From: Burkholderia stagnalis | GTDB lineage: Bacteria; Pseudomonadota; Gammaproteobacteria; Burkholderiales; Burkholderiaceae | Direction: 5' to 3' | Length of the DNA stretch: 64,000 nucleotides | Assembly: GCF_902830275.1 (NCBI RefSeq) | Contig: NZ_CADESW010000007.1 | Coordinates: 124,001-188,000, forward strand | Shown here: piece by piece, positions 30,967 to 42,063 of the stretch | Numbering within the stretch: the stretch's first letter is position 1 | How the letters are laid out: the number at the start of each line of letters is the position of its first letter | Position numbers and translations under genes: made by a program | The notes under the pieces: model-generated | Database searches by the model: none | What the model was told of the DNA's origin: nothing | What the model saw: only the letters and a program-made list of their open reading frames with translations

Positions 30967-32433
30967 ATGGATGCATCCAGCTTCGTCACAACGCTGCAGG
31001 CCACGCTAGGCGGGTACCTGCCCAAGATCGCGGGCGCGATCGGCATCCTGGTGATCGGCTGGCTGATCGCCGTCGCGGTGCGGGCCGGCACGCTGCGGCT
31101 GCTCGGTGCGCTGAAGGTCGACCAGCGGATCGCCGAAAGCACCGGCCAGGGCGCCTACGTCGAGCGCATCGTCGCCGGCGGCCTGTTCTGGCTCGTGCTG
31201 CTCGTCACCGCGGTGGGCATCTTCAACGTGCTCAACCTGTATGCGGTGTCGAACCCGTTCTCGCTGCTGGTCACCCATATCGTCGACTACCTGCCGAACC
31301 TGATCGGCGGCGCGGCGCTCGCGCTGATCGCGTGGCTGATCGCGTCGCTGCTGCGCAGCCTCGCGAACCGCGCGCTGAGATCCTGCAAGGTCGACGACGC
31401 GCTGGCCGCGAGCGCCGGCATGCGGCCGATGAGCAGCTACCTCGGCGACGTGCTGTTCTGGCTCGTGATCCTGATGTTCCTGCCGGCGATCCTGTCCGCA
31501 TTCGCGCTGTCCGGCCTGCTGTCGCCGGTGCAGGGAATGGTCGACAAGCTGCTCGCGATCGTGCCGAACCTGTTCGCGGCCGCGGTGATCGGCGTGGTCG
31601 GCTGGATCGTCGCGCGCGTGCTGCGCGGGCTCGTCACGAACCTGCTGATCGCGGCCGGCGCCGACCGGCTCACCGAGCGCGTCGACAGCCCGACGCCGGT
31701 GCGCGTGTCGAGCTTCGTCGGCACCGTCGTCTATGTGTTCGTGTTCGTGCCGACGCTGATCTCCGCGCTCGACGCGCTGAAGATCGACGCGATCTCCGGC
31801 CCCGCGACCAACATGCTGAACCAGTTCCTCGCCGCGGTGCCGGACATCGTCGCCGCGCTCGTGATCGTGCTCGTCACGCTCTATTTCGCGCGCTTCGTCG
31901 CCGCGCTCGCGCAGAAGCTGCTGGTCGCGGCCGGCGTCGACGGGCTGCCGGCGGTGCTCGGCGTCGAGCGCGTGTTCTCGGGGATGCTGCAGCCGTCGGT
32001 GCTGGCCGCGCGGCTGATCGTGTTCTTCGCGATGCTGTTCGCGGCGGTCGAGGCCGCCAACCGGCTCGGCTTCACGCAGGTGCGCGACGTCGTCACGCTG
32101 TTCATCGAATTCGGCGGCCACGTGCTGATGGGCGGCGTGATCCTCGTGATCGGCGTGTGGCTCGCGGGGCTTGCACGCCGCGTGATCCAGCAGGCCGACA
32201 GCGAGCACAGCGTGCTGTTCGCGCGCATCGCGCAGTTCGCGATCCTCGGCCTCGTGTTCGCGATGGGGCTGCGCGCGATGGGCATCGCCAACGAGATCGT
32301 CCAGCTCGCGTTCGGCCTCGTGCTCGGCGCGATCGCGGTGGCGGTCGCGCTGTCGTTCGGCCTCGGCGGCCGCGAGGCGGCCGGCAAGCTGCTCGACCGC
32401 TGGTTCAACCAGCGCAACGGCGGCGGCCAATAG
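30967..32433 (+). CDS. MscS-like membrane protein with repeated TM_helix units (CmpX type)
   Basis: 488 residues, almost all membrane segments. The pattern of a hydrophobic pair ending in VVGWIVARVLRGLVTNLL-like arginine-bounded helices repeats along the protein, as in the conserved TM_helix family related to MscS mechanosensitive channels (CmpX of Pseudomonas). The C-terminus FGLGGREAAGKLLDRWF matches the end of this family. It probably opens or signals under membrane stress (family inference). GGGAGG precedes the ATG. A GC-rich hairpin (GCCGGCC...GGCCGGC, 32442-32483) follows and may terminate it. Confidence 0.82.
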   Translation: MDASSFVTTLQATLGGYLPKIAGAIGILVIGWLIAVAVRAGTLRLLGALKVDQRIAESTGQGAYVERIVAGGLFWLVLLVTAVGIFNVLNLYAVSNPFSLLVTHIVDYLPNLIGGAALALIAWLIASLLRSLANRALRSCKVDDALAASAGMRPMSSYLGDVLFWLVILMFLPAILSAFALSGLLSPVQGMVDKLLAIVPNLFAAAVIGVVGWIVARVLRGLVTNLLIAAGADRLTERVDSPTPVRVSSFVGTVVYVFVFVPTLISALDALKIDAISGPATNMLNQFLAAVPDIVAALVIVLVTLYFARFVAALAQKLLVAAGVDGLPAVLGVERVFSGMLQPSVLAARLIVFFAMLFAAVEAANRLGFTQVRDVVTLFIEFGGHVLMGGVILVIGVWLAGLARRVIQQADSEHSVLFARIAQFAILGLVFAMGLRAMGIANEIVQLAFGLVLGAIAVAVALSFGLGGREAAGKLLDRWFNQRNGGGQ

Positions 32434-32622
32434 CCGGTAAGGCCGGCCAGCGGCGCGGCGGGCGACGCGGCCCGCCGGCCGGCGTTTCCGTAAGCGAAAT
32501 GTCGGCATGGACCTTTGCCGAATTTCGATAACACGTCGTTTAATGACTCACTAGCATCGATTCTCAGAAGTGCAGACCGCCCGCCGCACGGGCGGCGGCC
32601 TGCCACCCTTGAGGAGAAACCG

Positions 32623-34035
32623 ATGAAAGCAGAGTCGAATGGCCGGCCCGCCGCCGGCGGCAAGTCGTCCGGCCAGCCCGCGCTGCAGCAGACGCTCGGA
32701 ACCTGGCAGCTGTGGGGCATCGCGGTCGGCCTCGTGATTTCCGGCGAGTACTTCGGCTGGAGCTACGGCTGGGCGAGCGCGGGCACGCTGGGCTTCGTGA
32801 TCACCGCGCTGTTCATTGCGGCGATGTACACGACCTTCATCTTCAGCTTCACCGAGCTGACCACGTCGATTCCGCATGCGGGCGGGCCGTTTGCCTACGC
32901 GCGCCGCGCGTTCGGCCCGACGGGCGGCTATCTGGCCGGCGCGGCGACGCTCGTCGAATTCGTGTTCGCACCCCCTGCGATCGCGCTTGCGATCGGCGCG
33001 TACCTGCACGTGCAGTTCCCGGGGCTCGAGCCGAAGCACGCGGCGATGGGCGCGTATCTCGTGTTCATGGCGCTCAACATCGTCGGCGTGCAGATCGCCG
33101 CGACCTTCGAGCTCGTCGTCACGCTGCTCGCGATCTTCGAGCTGCTGGTGTTCATGGGCGTGGTGTCGCCGGGCTTCGCATGGAGCAACTTCGTGAAGGG
33201 CGGCTGGTCCGGCGCCGATCACTTCAGCGTCGGTTCGTTCCACGGCATGTTCGCGGCGATCCCGTTCGCGATCTGGTTCTTCCTCGCGATCGAAGGCGTC
33301 GCGATGGCCGCAGAGGAAGCGAAGAACCCGAAGCGCTCGATCCCGATCGCGTACGTGGCCGGCATCCTGACGCTCGTCATTCTCGCGATCGGCGTGATGG
33401 TGTTCGCCGGCGGCGCGGGCGACTGGACCAAGCTCGCGAACATCAACGACCCGCTGCCGCAGGCGATGAAGTACATCGTCGGCGAGAACAGCGGCTGGAT
33501 GCACATGCTCGTGTGGCTCGGCCTGTTCGGCCTGGTCGCGTCGTTCCACGGGATCATCCTCGGCTATTCGCGCCAGATCTTCGCGCTGGCCCGCGAAGGC
33601 TACCTGCCGGAGTGGCTCGGCAAGGTGCACCCGCGCTTCAAGACCCCGCATCGCGCGATCCTCGCGGGCGGCGTGGTCGGCATCGCGGCGATCTACAGCG
33701 ACGAGCTGATCCAGTTCGGCGGCCAGACGCTCACCGCGAACATCGTCACGATGTCGGTGTTCGGCGCGATCGTGATGTATATCGTCAGCATGGCCTCGCT
33801 GTTCAAGCTGCGCCGCACGCAGCCGAACATGGCCCGCCCGTTCCGCGCGCCGCTGTACCCGCTGTTCCCGGCGTTCGCCATCATCGCCGCGCTGATCTGC
33901 CTCGGCACGATGGTGTACTTCAACGGGCTGGTCGCGATGGTGTTCGTCGTGTTCCTCGCGCTCGGCTACGCGTACTTCCTCGCGACCCGCGCGCAGCGCG
34001 CGCATGCGCCGGGCGACGCGCTGCTCGAGGAATGA
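32623..34035 (+). CDS. eat: Ethanolamine permease (APC family)
   Basis: 470 residues with about 12 membrane helices. GTWQLWGIAVGLVISGEYFG opens the first helix, which carries the APC-family GxG-type substrate loop; SIPHAGGPFAYARRAFGP and FLAIEGVAMAAEEAKNP are typical of amine/amino acid permeases of the ethanolamine branch. GAGGAG lies before the ATG. It is followed after 79 bases by eutB and eutC, which supports ethanolamine as substrate. A hairpin (CCGCCCG...CGGGCGG, near 32577-32597) sits just upstream of the ribosome binding site. Confidence 0.9.
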   Translation: MKAESNGRPAAGGKSSGQPALQQTLGTWQLWGIAVGLVISGEYFGWSYGWASAGTLGFVITALFIAAMYTTFIFSFTELTTSIPHAGGPFAYARRAFGPTGGYLAGAATLVEFVFAPPAIALAIGAYLHVQFPGLEPKHAAMGAYLVFMALNIVGVQIAATFELVVTLLAIFELLVFMGVVSPGFAWSNFVKGGWSGADHFSVGSFHGMFAAIPFAIWFFLAIEGVAMAAEEAKNPKRSIPIAYVAGILTLVILAIGVMVFAGGAGDWTKLANINDPLPQAMKYIVGENSGWMHMLVWLGLFGLVASFHGIILGYSRQIFALAREGYLPEWLGKVHPRFKTPHRAILAGGVVGIAAIYSDELIQFGGQTLTANIVTMSVFGAIVMYIVSMASLFKLRRTQPNMARPFRAPLYPLFPAFAIIAALICLGTMVYFNGLVAMVFVVFLALGYAYFLATRAQRAHAPGDALLEE

Positions 34036-34114
34036 AGGTGAAGGGCCGTTGAAACGGCACCCGGCGCGCCCGCGACAGCGGCGCGCCGAAGGTTTTTGCA
34101 AGGAGACTCGCACG

Positions 34115-35512
34115 ATGTCCTACACGGAGACGATCGGTTCGCGCACCTACCGCTTCGCGGACCTGAAGACGCTGCTCGCGAAGGCGAGCCCGCTGCGCTC
34201 CGGCGACCAGCTCGCCGGCGTCGCGGCGGCGAGCGAGGAGGAGCGCGTCGCCGCGAAGATCGCGCTCGCGGGCGTGCCGCTCAAGGCGTTCCTGAACGAA
34301 GCGCTGATTCCCTATGAAGACGACGAGGTCACGCGCCTCATCGTCGACGATCACGATGCGCAGGCGTTCGCGGAGATCTCGCACCTGACGGTCGGCGATT
34401 TCCGCAACTGGCTGCTGTCGCCCGCGGCCGACGGCGCGGCGCTCGAGCGCATCGCGCCGGGCCTCACGCCGGAGATGGTCGCGGCCGTGTCGAAGCTGAT
34501 GCGCAACCAGGACCTGATCGCGGCCGCGAGAAAGCGCCGCGTCGTCACGCGCTTTCGCAACACGGTCGGGCTGCCGGGCCGGATGTCGGTGCGGCTGCAG
34601 CCGAACCACCCGACCGACGACGTGAAGGGCATCGCCGCGTCGATGCTCGACGGGCTGATGTACGGCTGCGGCGACGCGATGATCGGCATCAACCCGGCAA
34701 CCGACAGCCTCGCCGCGATCGTCAAGCTGCTCGCGATGATCGACGCGTTTCGCGAGCGCTACCGGGTGCCGACGCAGTCGTGCGTGCTCACCCACGTGAC
34801 CAACACGATCGCGGCGGTCGAGAAGGGCGCGCCGGTCGACCTCGTGTTCCAGTCGATCGCGGGCACCGAGAAGGCGAACGCGAGCTTCGGCATCTCGCTC
34901 GCGCTGCTCGGCGAGGCGCGCGAGGCGGCGCTGTCGCTCAAGCGCGGCACGGTCGGCAACAACCTGATGTATTTCGAAACGGGCCAGGGCAGCGCGCTGT
35001 CCGCGAACGCGCACCACGGCGTCGACCAGCAGACCTGCGAGGTGCGCGCGTATGCGGTCGCGCGCAAGTTCGAGCCGTTCCTCGTCAACACGGTGGTCGG
35101 CTTCATCGGGCCCGAATACCTGTACGACGGCAAGCAGATCATCCGCGCGGGGCTCGAGGATCACTTCTGCGGCAAGCTGCTCGGCGTGCCGATGGGCTGC
35201 GACATCTGCTACACGAATCACGCGGAGGCCGACCAGGACGACATGGACACGCTGCTGACGCTGCTCGGCGCGGCGGGCATCAACTTCATCATGGGGATTC
35301 CGGGCGCGGACGACGTGATGCTGAACTACCAGAGCACGTCGTTCCACGACCAGCTCTACGTGCGCGAGGTGCTCGGCCTGCGCCGCGCGCCGGAGTTCGA
35401 GGAGTGGCTGGAGACGATGGAGATCGCCGACGCGCACGGCGCGCTGCGCGCCGCGTCGGCCCGCGTGCCGCTGCTGGCCGGCGCGAACGAGTGGATGGGG
35501 TTGTCAGCATGA
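34115..35512 (+). CDS. eutB: Ethanolamine ammonia-lyase large subunit
   Basis: 465 residues, close to the family length. With EutC and adenosylcobalamin it splits ethanolamine to acetaldehyde and ammonia. Recognisable segments are RFRNTVGLPGRMSVRLQPNH, YGCGDAMIGINPATDS, VFQSIAGTEKANASFGI and GIPGADDVMLNYQSTSFHD. AAGGAGA precedes the ATG. The stop overlaps the eutC start by four bases (ATGA), indicating translational coupling. No reactivase (eutA) or microcompartment genes are in the window. Confidence 0.96.
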   Translation: MSYTETIGSRTYRFADLKTLLAKASPLRSGDQLAGVAAASEEERVAAKIALAGVPLKAFLNEALIPYEDDEVTRLIVDDHDAQAFAEISHLTVGDFRNWLLSPAADGAALERIAPGLTPEMVAAVSKLMRNQDLIAAARKRRVVTRFRNTVGLPGRMSVRLQPNHPTDDVKGIAASMLDGLMYGCGDAMIGINPATDSLAAIVKLLAMIDAFRERYRVPTQSCVLTHVTNTIAAVEKGAPVDLVFQSIAGTEKANASFGISLALLGEAREAALSLKRGTVGNNLMYFETGQGSALSANAHHGVDQQTCEVRAYAVARKFEPFLVNTVVGFIGPEYLYDGKQIIRAGLEDHFCGKLLGVPMGCDICYTNHAEADQDDMDTLLTLLGAAGINFIMGIPGADDVMLNYQSTSFHDQLYVREVLGLRRAPEFEEWLETMEIADAHGALRAASARVPLLAGANEWMGLSA

Positions 35513-36303
35513 GCGACGCCGTCGAAAAGAACCCGTGGGGGCAGCTGAAGTCGTTCACGAACGCGCGGATCGCGCTCGGCCGCGCGGGCAGCAGCCTGCC
35601 GACCGCGCCGCTGCTGGCGTTCAACCTGTCGCACGCGCAGGCGCGCGACGCGGTGCACCAGCCGCTCGACGCCGATACGCTGCGGCGCGAGATCGAGGCG
35701 GCCAGCCTGCTGCCGACGCTCGGCGTGCAGAGCGCGGCGCCGGATCGCGACCACTATCTGCGCCGGCCCGATCTCGGCCGCAAGCTGTCCGACGACAGCC
35801 GTGCGCAGCTCGCCGCGCACGGCGCGGCGCTCGATGCCGCGCCCGACGTGGTGTTCGTGGTTGGCGACGGGCTGTCCGCGTTCGCGGCCGCGAAGCAGGC
35901 GCTGCCGCTTTTGCAGGCGGTGCGGCCGCGGCTCGATGCGGATGGCTGGCGCATCGGGCCGGTGATCGTCGCGCGGCAGGCGCGCGTCGCACTCGGCGAC
36001 GAGATCGGCGAGCTGCTGCGCGCGAAGCTCGTCGCGATGCTGATCGGCGAGCGGCCGGGGCTCAGCTCGCCGGACAGCCTCGGCGTGTATCTCACCTGGG
36101 CGCCGCAGGTCGGCTGCCACGACGCGCTGCGCAACTGCATTTCGAACGTGCGGCCCGAAGGGCTGCCGTACGCGGCGGCCGCGCACAAGCTGCACTACCT
36201 GATGACGCATGCGCGCCGGCTCCAGCTGACGGGCGTCGGGCTCAAGGACGACAGCGACGCGCTGCTGCCGGACGCGGAAACGGCGCGGCTCGGCGCGGCG
36301 TGA
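35509..36303 (+). CDS. eutC: Ethanolamine ammonia-lyase small subunit
   Basis: 264 residues. Small subunit contributing to the B12-binding interface. NPWGQLKSFTNARIALGRAG opens the protein, FVVGDGLSA and ERPGLSSPDSLGVYLTW are conserved, and CISNVRPEGL lies near the C-terminus. It overlaps eutB by four bases and is the last gene of the eat-eutB-eutC group; the LysR gene is convergent 16 bases on. Confidence 0.95.
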   Translation: MSDAVEKNPWGQLKSFTNARIALGRAGSSLPTAPLLAFNLSHAQARDAVHQPLDADTLRREIEAASLLPTLGVQSAAPDRDHYLRRPDLGRKLSDDSRAQLAAHGAALDAAPDVVFVVGDGLSAFAAAKQALPLLQAVRPRLDADGWRIGPVIVARQARVALGDEIGELLRAKLVAMLIGERPGLSSPDSLGVYLTWAPQVGCHDALRNCISNVRPEGLPYAAAAHKLHYLMTHARRLQLTGVGLKDDSDALLPDAETARLGAA

Positions 36304-36319
36304 GGCCCGCGCGCCTGCG

Positions 36320-37204
36320 TCACTTGAACAGCCGCTCGCACAGGAAATCGACGAACACCCTGAGCTTCGGCGACAACTGCCGGCTCGACGGCCACACGAT
36401 CGAGAACTGCCCGGGCGCGATCCGGTAGTCGTCGAGCACGGTGACGAGCGCACCGCGCTCCAGCGCGTCGCGCGCGAGGAAGTCGGGCATGTAGCCGATG
36501 CCGAGGCCCGCGAGCACCGCGCCGCGCAGCGCTTCCATGTTGTTGCAGGTCATCGCGGCGCGCAGCTTCAGCGGCGCGCCGTCGTCGGCCGCGAGCGCCC
36601 AGTCCTGCAGCTTGCCCGTCGTCGGGAAGCAGTAGCGCACGCAGTCGTGCGCGGCGAGGTCGCGCGGCACGCGCGGCGTGCCGGCCTGCGCGAGATACGC
36701 GGGCGTCGCGCACAGCACGAACCCGAACGGGCCGAGCCGCCGCGACATCAGGCTCGAATCCGACAGCTGCCCGCTGCGGATCGCCGCGTCGAAGCCGCCT
36801 TCGACGACGTCCACCATCCTGTCGTTGAAATCCAGGTCCAGCTCGACGTCCGGGTACTGCTGCTTGAATGCGGGCAGCACCGGCAGCAGGAACCGGTAGC
36901 CGATCACCGGCAGGCTCACGCGCAGCTTGCCGCGCGGGCGCTGCGCGGATTCGGTCACCATCGCCTCGGCGTCGCGGAAATCCTCGAGGATCTGCTGGCA
37001 GCGCGCGTGGAAATGCCGGCCCTCGTCGGTGAGCGTCACGCGGCGCGTGGTGCGGTGGAACAGGCGCACGCCGAGCGACTGTTCGAGCTTCGCGATCGTC
37101 TTGCCGACCGCCGACGCCGAGATGCCGAGCGTGCGGCCGGCCGCGACGAAGCTCAGCGTTTCCGCGGTGCGGACGAACGCGACGATGCCGTTCAGGTTGT
37201 TCAT
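36320..37204 (-). CDS. LysR-family transcriptional regulator
   Basis: 294 residues from the ATG at 37204 (an ATG 24 bases further up gives eight extra residues). The LysR helix-turn-helix is at about 1-60 (IVAFVRTAETLSFVAAGRTL, SASAVGKTIAKLEQSLGVRL, FHRTTR), followed by the two-lobed effector domain. It is divergent from an MFS efflux gene with 147 bases between, the usual layout for a LysR protein controlling its neighbour. The AT-rich stretch at 37229-37250 is a likely shared promoter/operator. Confidence 0.9.
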   Translation of the reverse strand: MNNLNGIVAFVRTAETLSFVAAGRTLGISASAVGKTIAKLEQSLGVRLFHRTTRRVTLTDEGRHFHARCQQILEDFRDAEAMVTESAQRPRGKLRVSLPVIGYRFLLPVLPAFKQQYPDVELDLDFNDRMVDVVEGGFDAAIRSGQLSDSSLMSRRLGPFGFVLCATPAYLAQAGTPRVPRDLAAHDCVRYCFPTTGKLQDWALAADDGAPLKLRAAMTCNNMEALRGAVLAGLGIGYMPDFLARDALERGALVTVLDDYRIAPGQFSIVWPSSRQLSPKLRVFVDFLCERLFK

Positions 37205-37351
37205 CGAGGTTTCGGCGGCGGCCTTCATTTTTGAGATTAAGGAATTTTAGTCCGCTATGTCCGGAATCCTGCATGGTTTTTCCGCGATTCAATCCGAATT
37301 ATCGTGTGTCGCTTCGATGGCGCCCCGGCGCCGAGTCTTCGAGGAGCAACG

Positions 37352-38905
37352 ATGGATTCCACCTTTTCCGCCGCACCCGCGCACCGTCGCATGCTGGTGC
37401 TGGCCGCCGTGTGCGCGGCGGCCGTCGCGCTGCCGTTGAGCTTTTCCGGCGGCGCGGTCGCGACCCCCGCGATCGGCCGCGACCTGCACGGCGGGCCGGT
37501 CGCGCTGAACTGGATCACGAACGCGTTCATGCTCGCGTTCGGCAGTTTCCTGATGGCCGCCGGCGCGCTCGCGGACCAGTTCGGCCGCAAGCGCGTGTTC
37601 GCGATCGGCGTGGGCGGCTTCACGCTGCTGTCGGTCGCGCTCGCGTTCGCGCCGTCGATGCGCGCGCTCGACCTGCTGCGCGCCGCGCAGGGGCTGGCCG
37701 CCGCGGCGGCGCTGGCGGGCGGCACCGCCGCGCTCGCGCAGGAGTTCGACGGCCCGGCGCGCACGCGCGCGTTCAGCCTGCTCGGCACGACCTTCGGCAT
37801 CGGCCTCGCGTTCGGCCCGGTGCTGGCCGGCTGCCTGATCGCGCGCTACGGCTGGCGCGCGATCTTCCTGACGGGCGCCGTGGCCGGCGCGCTGTCGCTC
37901 GGATTCGGGCTGCCGCGCATGCGCGAGTCGCGCGACCCGCACGCGACGGGGCTCGACTGGCCCGGCACCGCCGCGTTCACGGCCGCGCTGACGCTGTTCA
38001 CGTTCGGCGTGATCGAGGCGCCGGCGCGCGGCTGGACGAGCCCGCTCGTCGTCGGCCTGCTGGCCGGCGCGGCGCTCTTCGCGGCCGCGTTCGTCGCGAT
38101 CGAGGCCCGTGTCGCGCGGCCGATGCTCGACCTGTCGCTGTTCCGCATTCCGCGCTTCGTCGGCGTGCAGGTGCTGCCGGTGTCCACCTGCTGCTGCTAC
38201 ATCGTGCTGCTGGTCGTGCTGCCGCTGCGCTTCATCGGCATCGACGGCTTCAGCGAGATCGACGCGGGCTGGCTGATGCTCGCGATTTCCGCGCCGATGC
38301 TCGTGGTGCCGCTGGTCGCGGCGACGCTCACGCGCTGGCTGTCGGCCGGCGCGATCTCGGGCGTCGGGCTGCTGGTCGCGGCGGCGGGGCTCGGGTGGCT
38401 GAGCGTTGCGCTGCGCGGCGGCGCGGGGCCGGCGGCGATCGCGCCGATGGTCGCGATCGGCGTCGGCGCCGGGATGCCGTGGGGGCTGATGGACGGGCTG
38501 TCGGTGAGCGTCGTGCCGAAGGAGCGCGCGGGGATGGCGACCGGCATCTTCAGCACGACGCGGGTCGCGGGCGAGGGGATCGCGCTCGCGATCGCCGGCG
38601 CGGTGCTCGCGGTACTTGCGCAGGCGGGGCTGCGCGCGGCGGGCGTGGCGGGTGCGGAGAGTGCGGCGGGCGGTGCGCCGGACGCAACCGCCACGAGCGA
38701 TGCGATCGTGCGGGCCGCCGCGCGGCTCGCGACCGGCGACCTCGGCGGTGCGGCCGCGGCGCTGCCGCATGCGGGGCGCGCGGTGCTGCTGCAGAGCTAC
38801 ACGCGCGCGTTCGATCATCTGCTGATCGGGCTCGCGGGCGTGACGGTGCTGTGCGCGGCGGTGGTGTTCGCGTTTCTCGGCGGGCGGCGCGCAGGGGCCG
38901 CGTGA
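37352..38905 (+). CDS. MFS transporter, DHA2-type drug efflux
   Basis: 517 residues, about 14 membrane helices. [18 protein letters not shown] holds the MFS loop 2-3 motif, and [18 protein letters not shown] the antiporter signature region of helix 5. Length and topology fit the DHA2 group of proton-linked drug exporters. GAGGAG precedes the ATG at 37352. It is divergent from the LysR gene that probably controls it. The substrate is unknown. Confidence 0.88.
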   Translation: MDSTFSAAPAHRRMLVLAAVCAAAVALPLSFSGGAVATPAIGRDLHGGPVALNWITNAFMLAFGSFLMAAGALADQFGRKRVFAIGVGGFTLLSVALAFAPSMRALDLLRAAQGLAAAAALAGGTAALAQEFDGPARTRAFSLLGTTFGIGLAFGPVLAGCLIARYGWRAIFLTGAVAGALSLGFGLPRMRESRDPHATGLDWPGTAAFTAALTLFTFGVIEAPARGWTSPLVVGLLAGAALFAAAFVAIEARVARPMLDLSLFRIPRFVGVQVLPVSTCCCYIVLLVVLPLRFIGIDGFSEIDAGWLMLAISAPMLVVPLVAATLTRWLSAGAISGVGLLVAAAGLGWLSVALRGGAGPAAIAPMVAIGVGAGMPWGLMDGLSVSVVPKERAGMATGIFSTTRVAGEGIALAIAGAVLAVLAQAGLRAAGVAGAESAAGGAPDATATSDAIVRAAARLATGDLGGAAAALPHAGRAVLLQSYTRAFDHLLIGLAGVTVLCAAVVFAFLGGRRAGAA

Positions 38906-38912
38906 CGCATCT

Positions 38913-39341
38913 TCAGGCTGGAACGAGATTCGGCAGTCCGGCATCCGCCCGCGCGTGCGCATCGTCGACCGCGACGACGACATAGCGCTGCGCATCGGGC
39001 CACAGATGCGCCCAGCGGCGCGCGTCTTCGTCGATCGTCGCGCGGCCCTGCACGAGCCACGACGTCTCGCGCGGGAGATCGACGAACAGCTGCGCGATGG
39101 CCGGATTCACGAGCAGGTTGCCGATCGTGTTGAACAGGTTGTTGCCCGCGAAATCGGGCAGCACGAGCGTGCCTGCGTCGGGGATGTCGACGAGCGGCTC
39201 GAACGTGCCGTCGGCGCGCGGCTGGCGGCCGCGGTACGAGCAATCGCTGTCGCCCGCCGGATTCGAGGTCGCGACGATCAGGAACGCCTGCGCGCGGATG
39301 AACGCGATCGCGTCGGCGGAAAGGGGGCCGTGACGAGTCAT
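38913..39341 (-). CDS. Pyridoxamine 5'-phosphate oxidase-like flavin/nucleotide-binding protein
   Basis: 142 residues. A split-barrel protein: [26 protein letters not shown] (read here as [13 protein letters not shown] and SDCSYRG) and [20 protein letters not shown] match the general-stress/PPOX-like group that binds FMN or F420. The ATG at 39341 was chosen; a longer frame upstream has no conserved residues. It is convergent with the MFS gene, seven bases apart. Function unknown. A second PPOX-like protein lies at 41313. Confidence 0.75.
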   Translation of the reverse strand: MTRHGPLSADAIAFIRAQAFLIVATSNPAGDSDCSYRGRQPRADGTFEPLVDIPDAGTLVLPDFAGNNLFNTIGNLLVNPAIAQLFVDLPRETSWLVQGRATIDEDARRWAHLWPDAQRYVVVAVDDAHARADAGLPNLVPA

Positions 39342-39674
39342 GGGTCGGTGAGCGTGTCCGGATGCATCGAACGCAGACGCAAGCGACATGCCACGCGCCG
39401 CGCCCGCAAGCGACGCGCATCCGGCGTGCCTCAGGCGTGCCTTCGGCGCGCGCCGCCCCGCCGGCACTGTTGGAATTTCGAACGCTCCGCACGGCGCGGA
39501 TCACGCCGGGTGTTCAGGTTTGGCGCAGTCGCCCGCGACACGCGCGCGAGGCGCACGGCGCAACGCCGTGCCGGCCGCATGCGGGGTGTTTGGCATGCAA
39601 GTTGCGTAAACGGACACGCGCAACCAACCGGCGCCGCATTCCGACAAGCAAAGCATGATGAACAGGAGACACTG
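39342..39674 (+). promoter_or_regulatory. Aldehyde dehydrogenase promoter region with sigma-54 (-24/-12) site
   Basis: No gene is supported here. At 39588-39604 the sequence TTGGCATGCAAGTTGCG has GG (39590-39591) and GC (39602-39603) exactly ten bases apart, matching the sigma-54 consensus TGGCAC-N5-TTGC closely. It is 71 bases before the ATG. Upstream, GGCGTGCC occurs twice as an 11-base direct repeat near 39423-39442, and could bind an enhancer-binding protein (inference). No such activator gene is in the window. Confidence 0.65.
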
Positions 39675-41201
<1,527 letters not shown>

Positions 41202-41312
41202 TCGGAGCGGGGGGGCGGGCGCGGGCCGGCCGCAGCGATGCAGGTTGCGGCCGGCCCGGCGTCGGTGGCTCGCCGGTGGCGGTGTCGCCGGCGCAACCCG
41301 CAAGGAGCCGAC

Positions 41313-41864
41313 ATGGCGGAACCCGTTCGACCGGCCTCCCGGCATCCGGTTTTTCACGACGGCGAACTCGACGCGCATCGCCGCTTCGGCGTCGCGGACG
41401 AAGCCGAGCGCATGCGCGATGTCGTCACCACGCGGGTGAGCATCGGCGTGCGGCAATTCATCGAGGCGCAGCCGTTCATGTTCGTCGCCGTCGGCGCCGG
41501 TGGCGACGCGCGCGTGAGTTGCGACATCGTGCAATCGATGCGCGACGCGCAGGGCGAACGGCTGCCGGTCGTCCGGGTGGTTGACACGAAGACGCTGCGC
41601 TTCGCGCTGCCGCGCGCGGCCGGGCCGCAAGGGCGGATCTGCGCGGCGCGATGCGACGACAACGGCGTCGGGCTGCTGTTCGTCGATTTCCTGCGCGGGA
41701 TTCGCTACCGGATCAACGGCCGGGCCGTCGTGCGCGAGGGTTTGCCGGACAGTGACGCGATGCCGTGGCCGGCGGATTGCCCGATCGTCGAGCTGACGGT
41801 CGCGCAGGCCTACGGCAATTGCGGCACGCGCGTCGTGCGGCTGCGGCCCGGCGGCGGCGCGTGA
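41313..41864 (+). CDS. PPOX-like (pyridoxamine 5'-phosphate oxidase family) protein
   Basis: 183 residues. FHDGELDAHRRFGVADEAER near the N-terminus and a split-barrel pattern (PFMFVAVGAGGDARVSCD, VGLLFVDFLRG, AYGNCGTRVVRLR) fit the flavin-binding split-barrel fold. AAGGAG lies before the ATG at 41313. It lies 111 bases after the aldehyde dehydrogenase on the same strand and is probably co-transcribed. The related neighbour commonly seen after such dehydrogenases is DUF779; this is not that family as far as I can judge. Function unknown. Confidence 0.62.
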   Translation: MAEPVRPASRHPVFHDGELDAHRRFGVADEAERMRDVVTTRVSIGVRQFIEAQPFMFVAVGAGGDARVSCDIVQSMRDAQGERLPVVRVVDTKTLRFALPRAAGPQGRICAARCDDNGVGLLFVDFLRGIRYRINGRAVVREGLPDSDAMPWPADCPIVELTVAQAYGNCGTRVVRLRPGGGA

Positions 41865-42021
41865 CCGGGCCGGCGGCGCGCACGACGCCCGGCGGCCGCA
41901 CCAGCCGGGTGCGCGCGGCGCGCCATCCCGGTCAGTACGCATTGCGCGGCCGGGCGCGCCGTCGTTGAATGACGGGCATTCCGCCGGATCGCGTATCGAA
42001 CATGCGCGATTCGGCACGGGA

Positions 42022-42056
42022 CTTGCATGGTTTGCGGGGTTCCGGGGCGACAGGAG
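42022..42056 (+). repeat. TTGCATGG element, weaker copy E (upstream of the AraC/EutR-like gene)
   Basis: TTGCATGG at 42023-42030, then GC-rich sequence and CGACAGGAG at 42048-42056, ending as the ribosome binding site of the next gene. It shares both ends with the copy before atpC but lacks its strong central hairpin. Confidence 0.3.
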
Positions 42057-42063
42057 AAGGACG

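Noticed and set aside
32434..32622. A cobalamin riboswitch before the ethanolamine genes
   Set aside because: No B12-box-like GCCACTG sequence or long multi-stem leader; only GC-rich terminator-like and ribosome-binding-site-proximal hairpins are seen.
35505..35515. Possible frameshift joining eutB and eutC
   Set aside because: The ATGA overlap is the normal coupled arrangement, and both proteins have complete, family-typical ends.
37255..37800. A 181-codon minus-strand frame over the start of the MFS gene
   Set aside because: It is antisense to a clear 517-residue transporter, has no ribosome binding site and no motifs.
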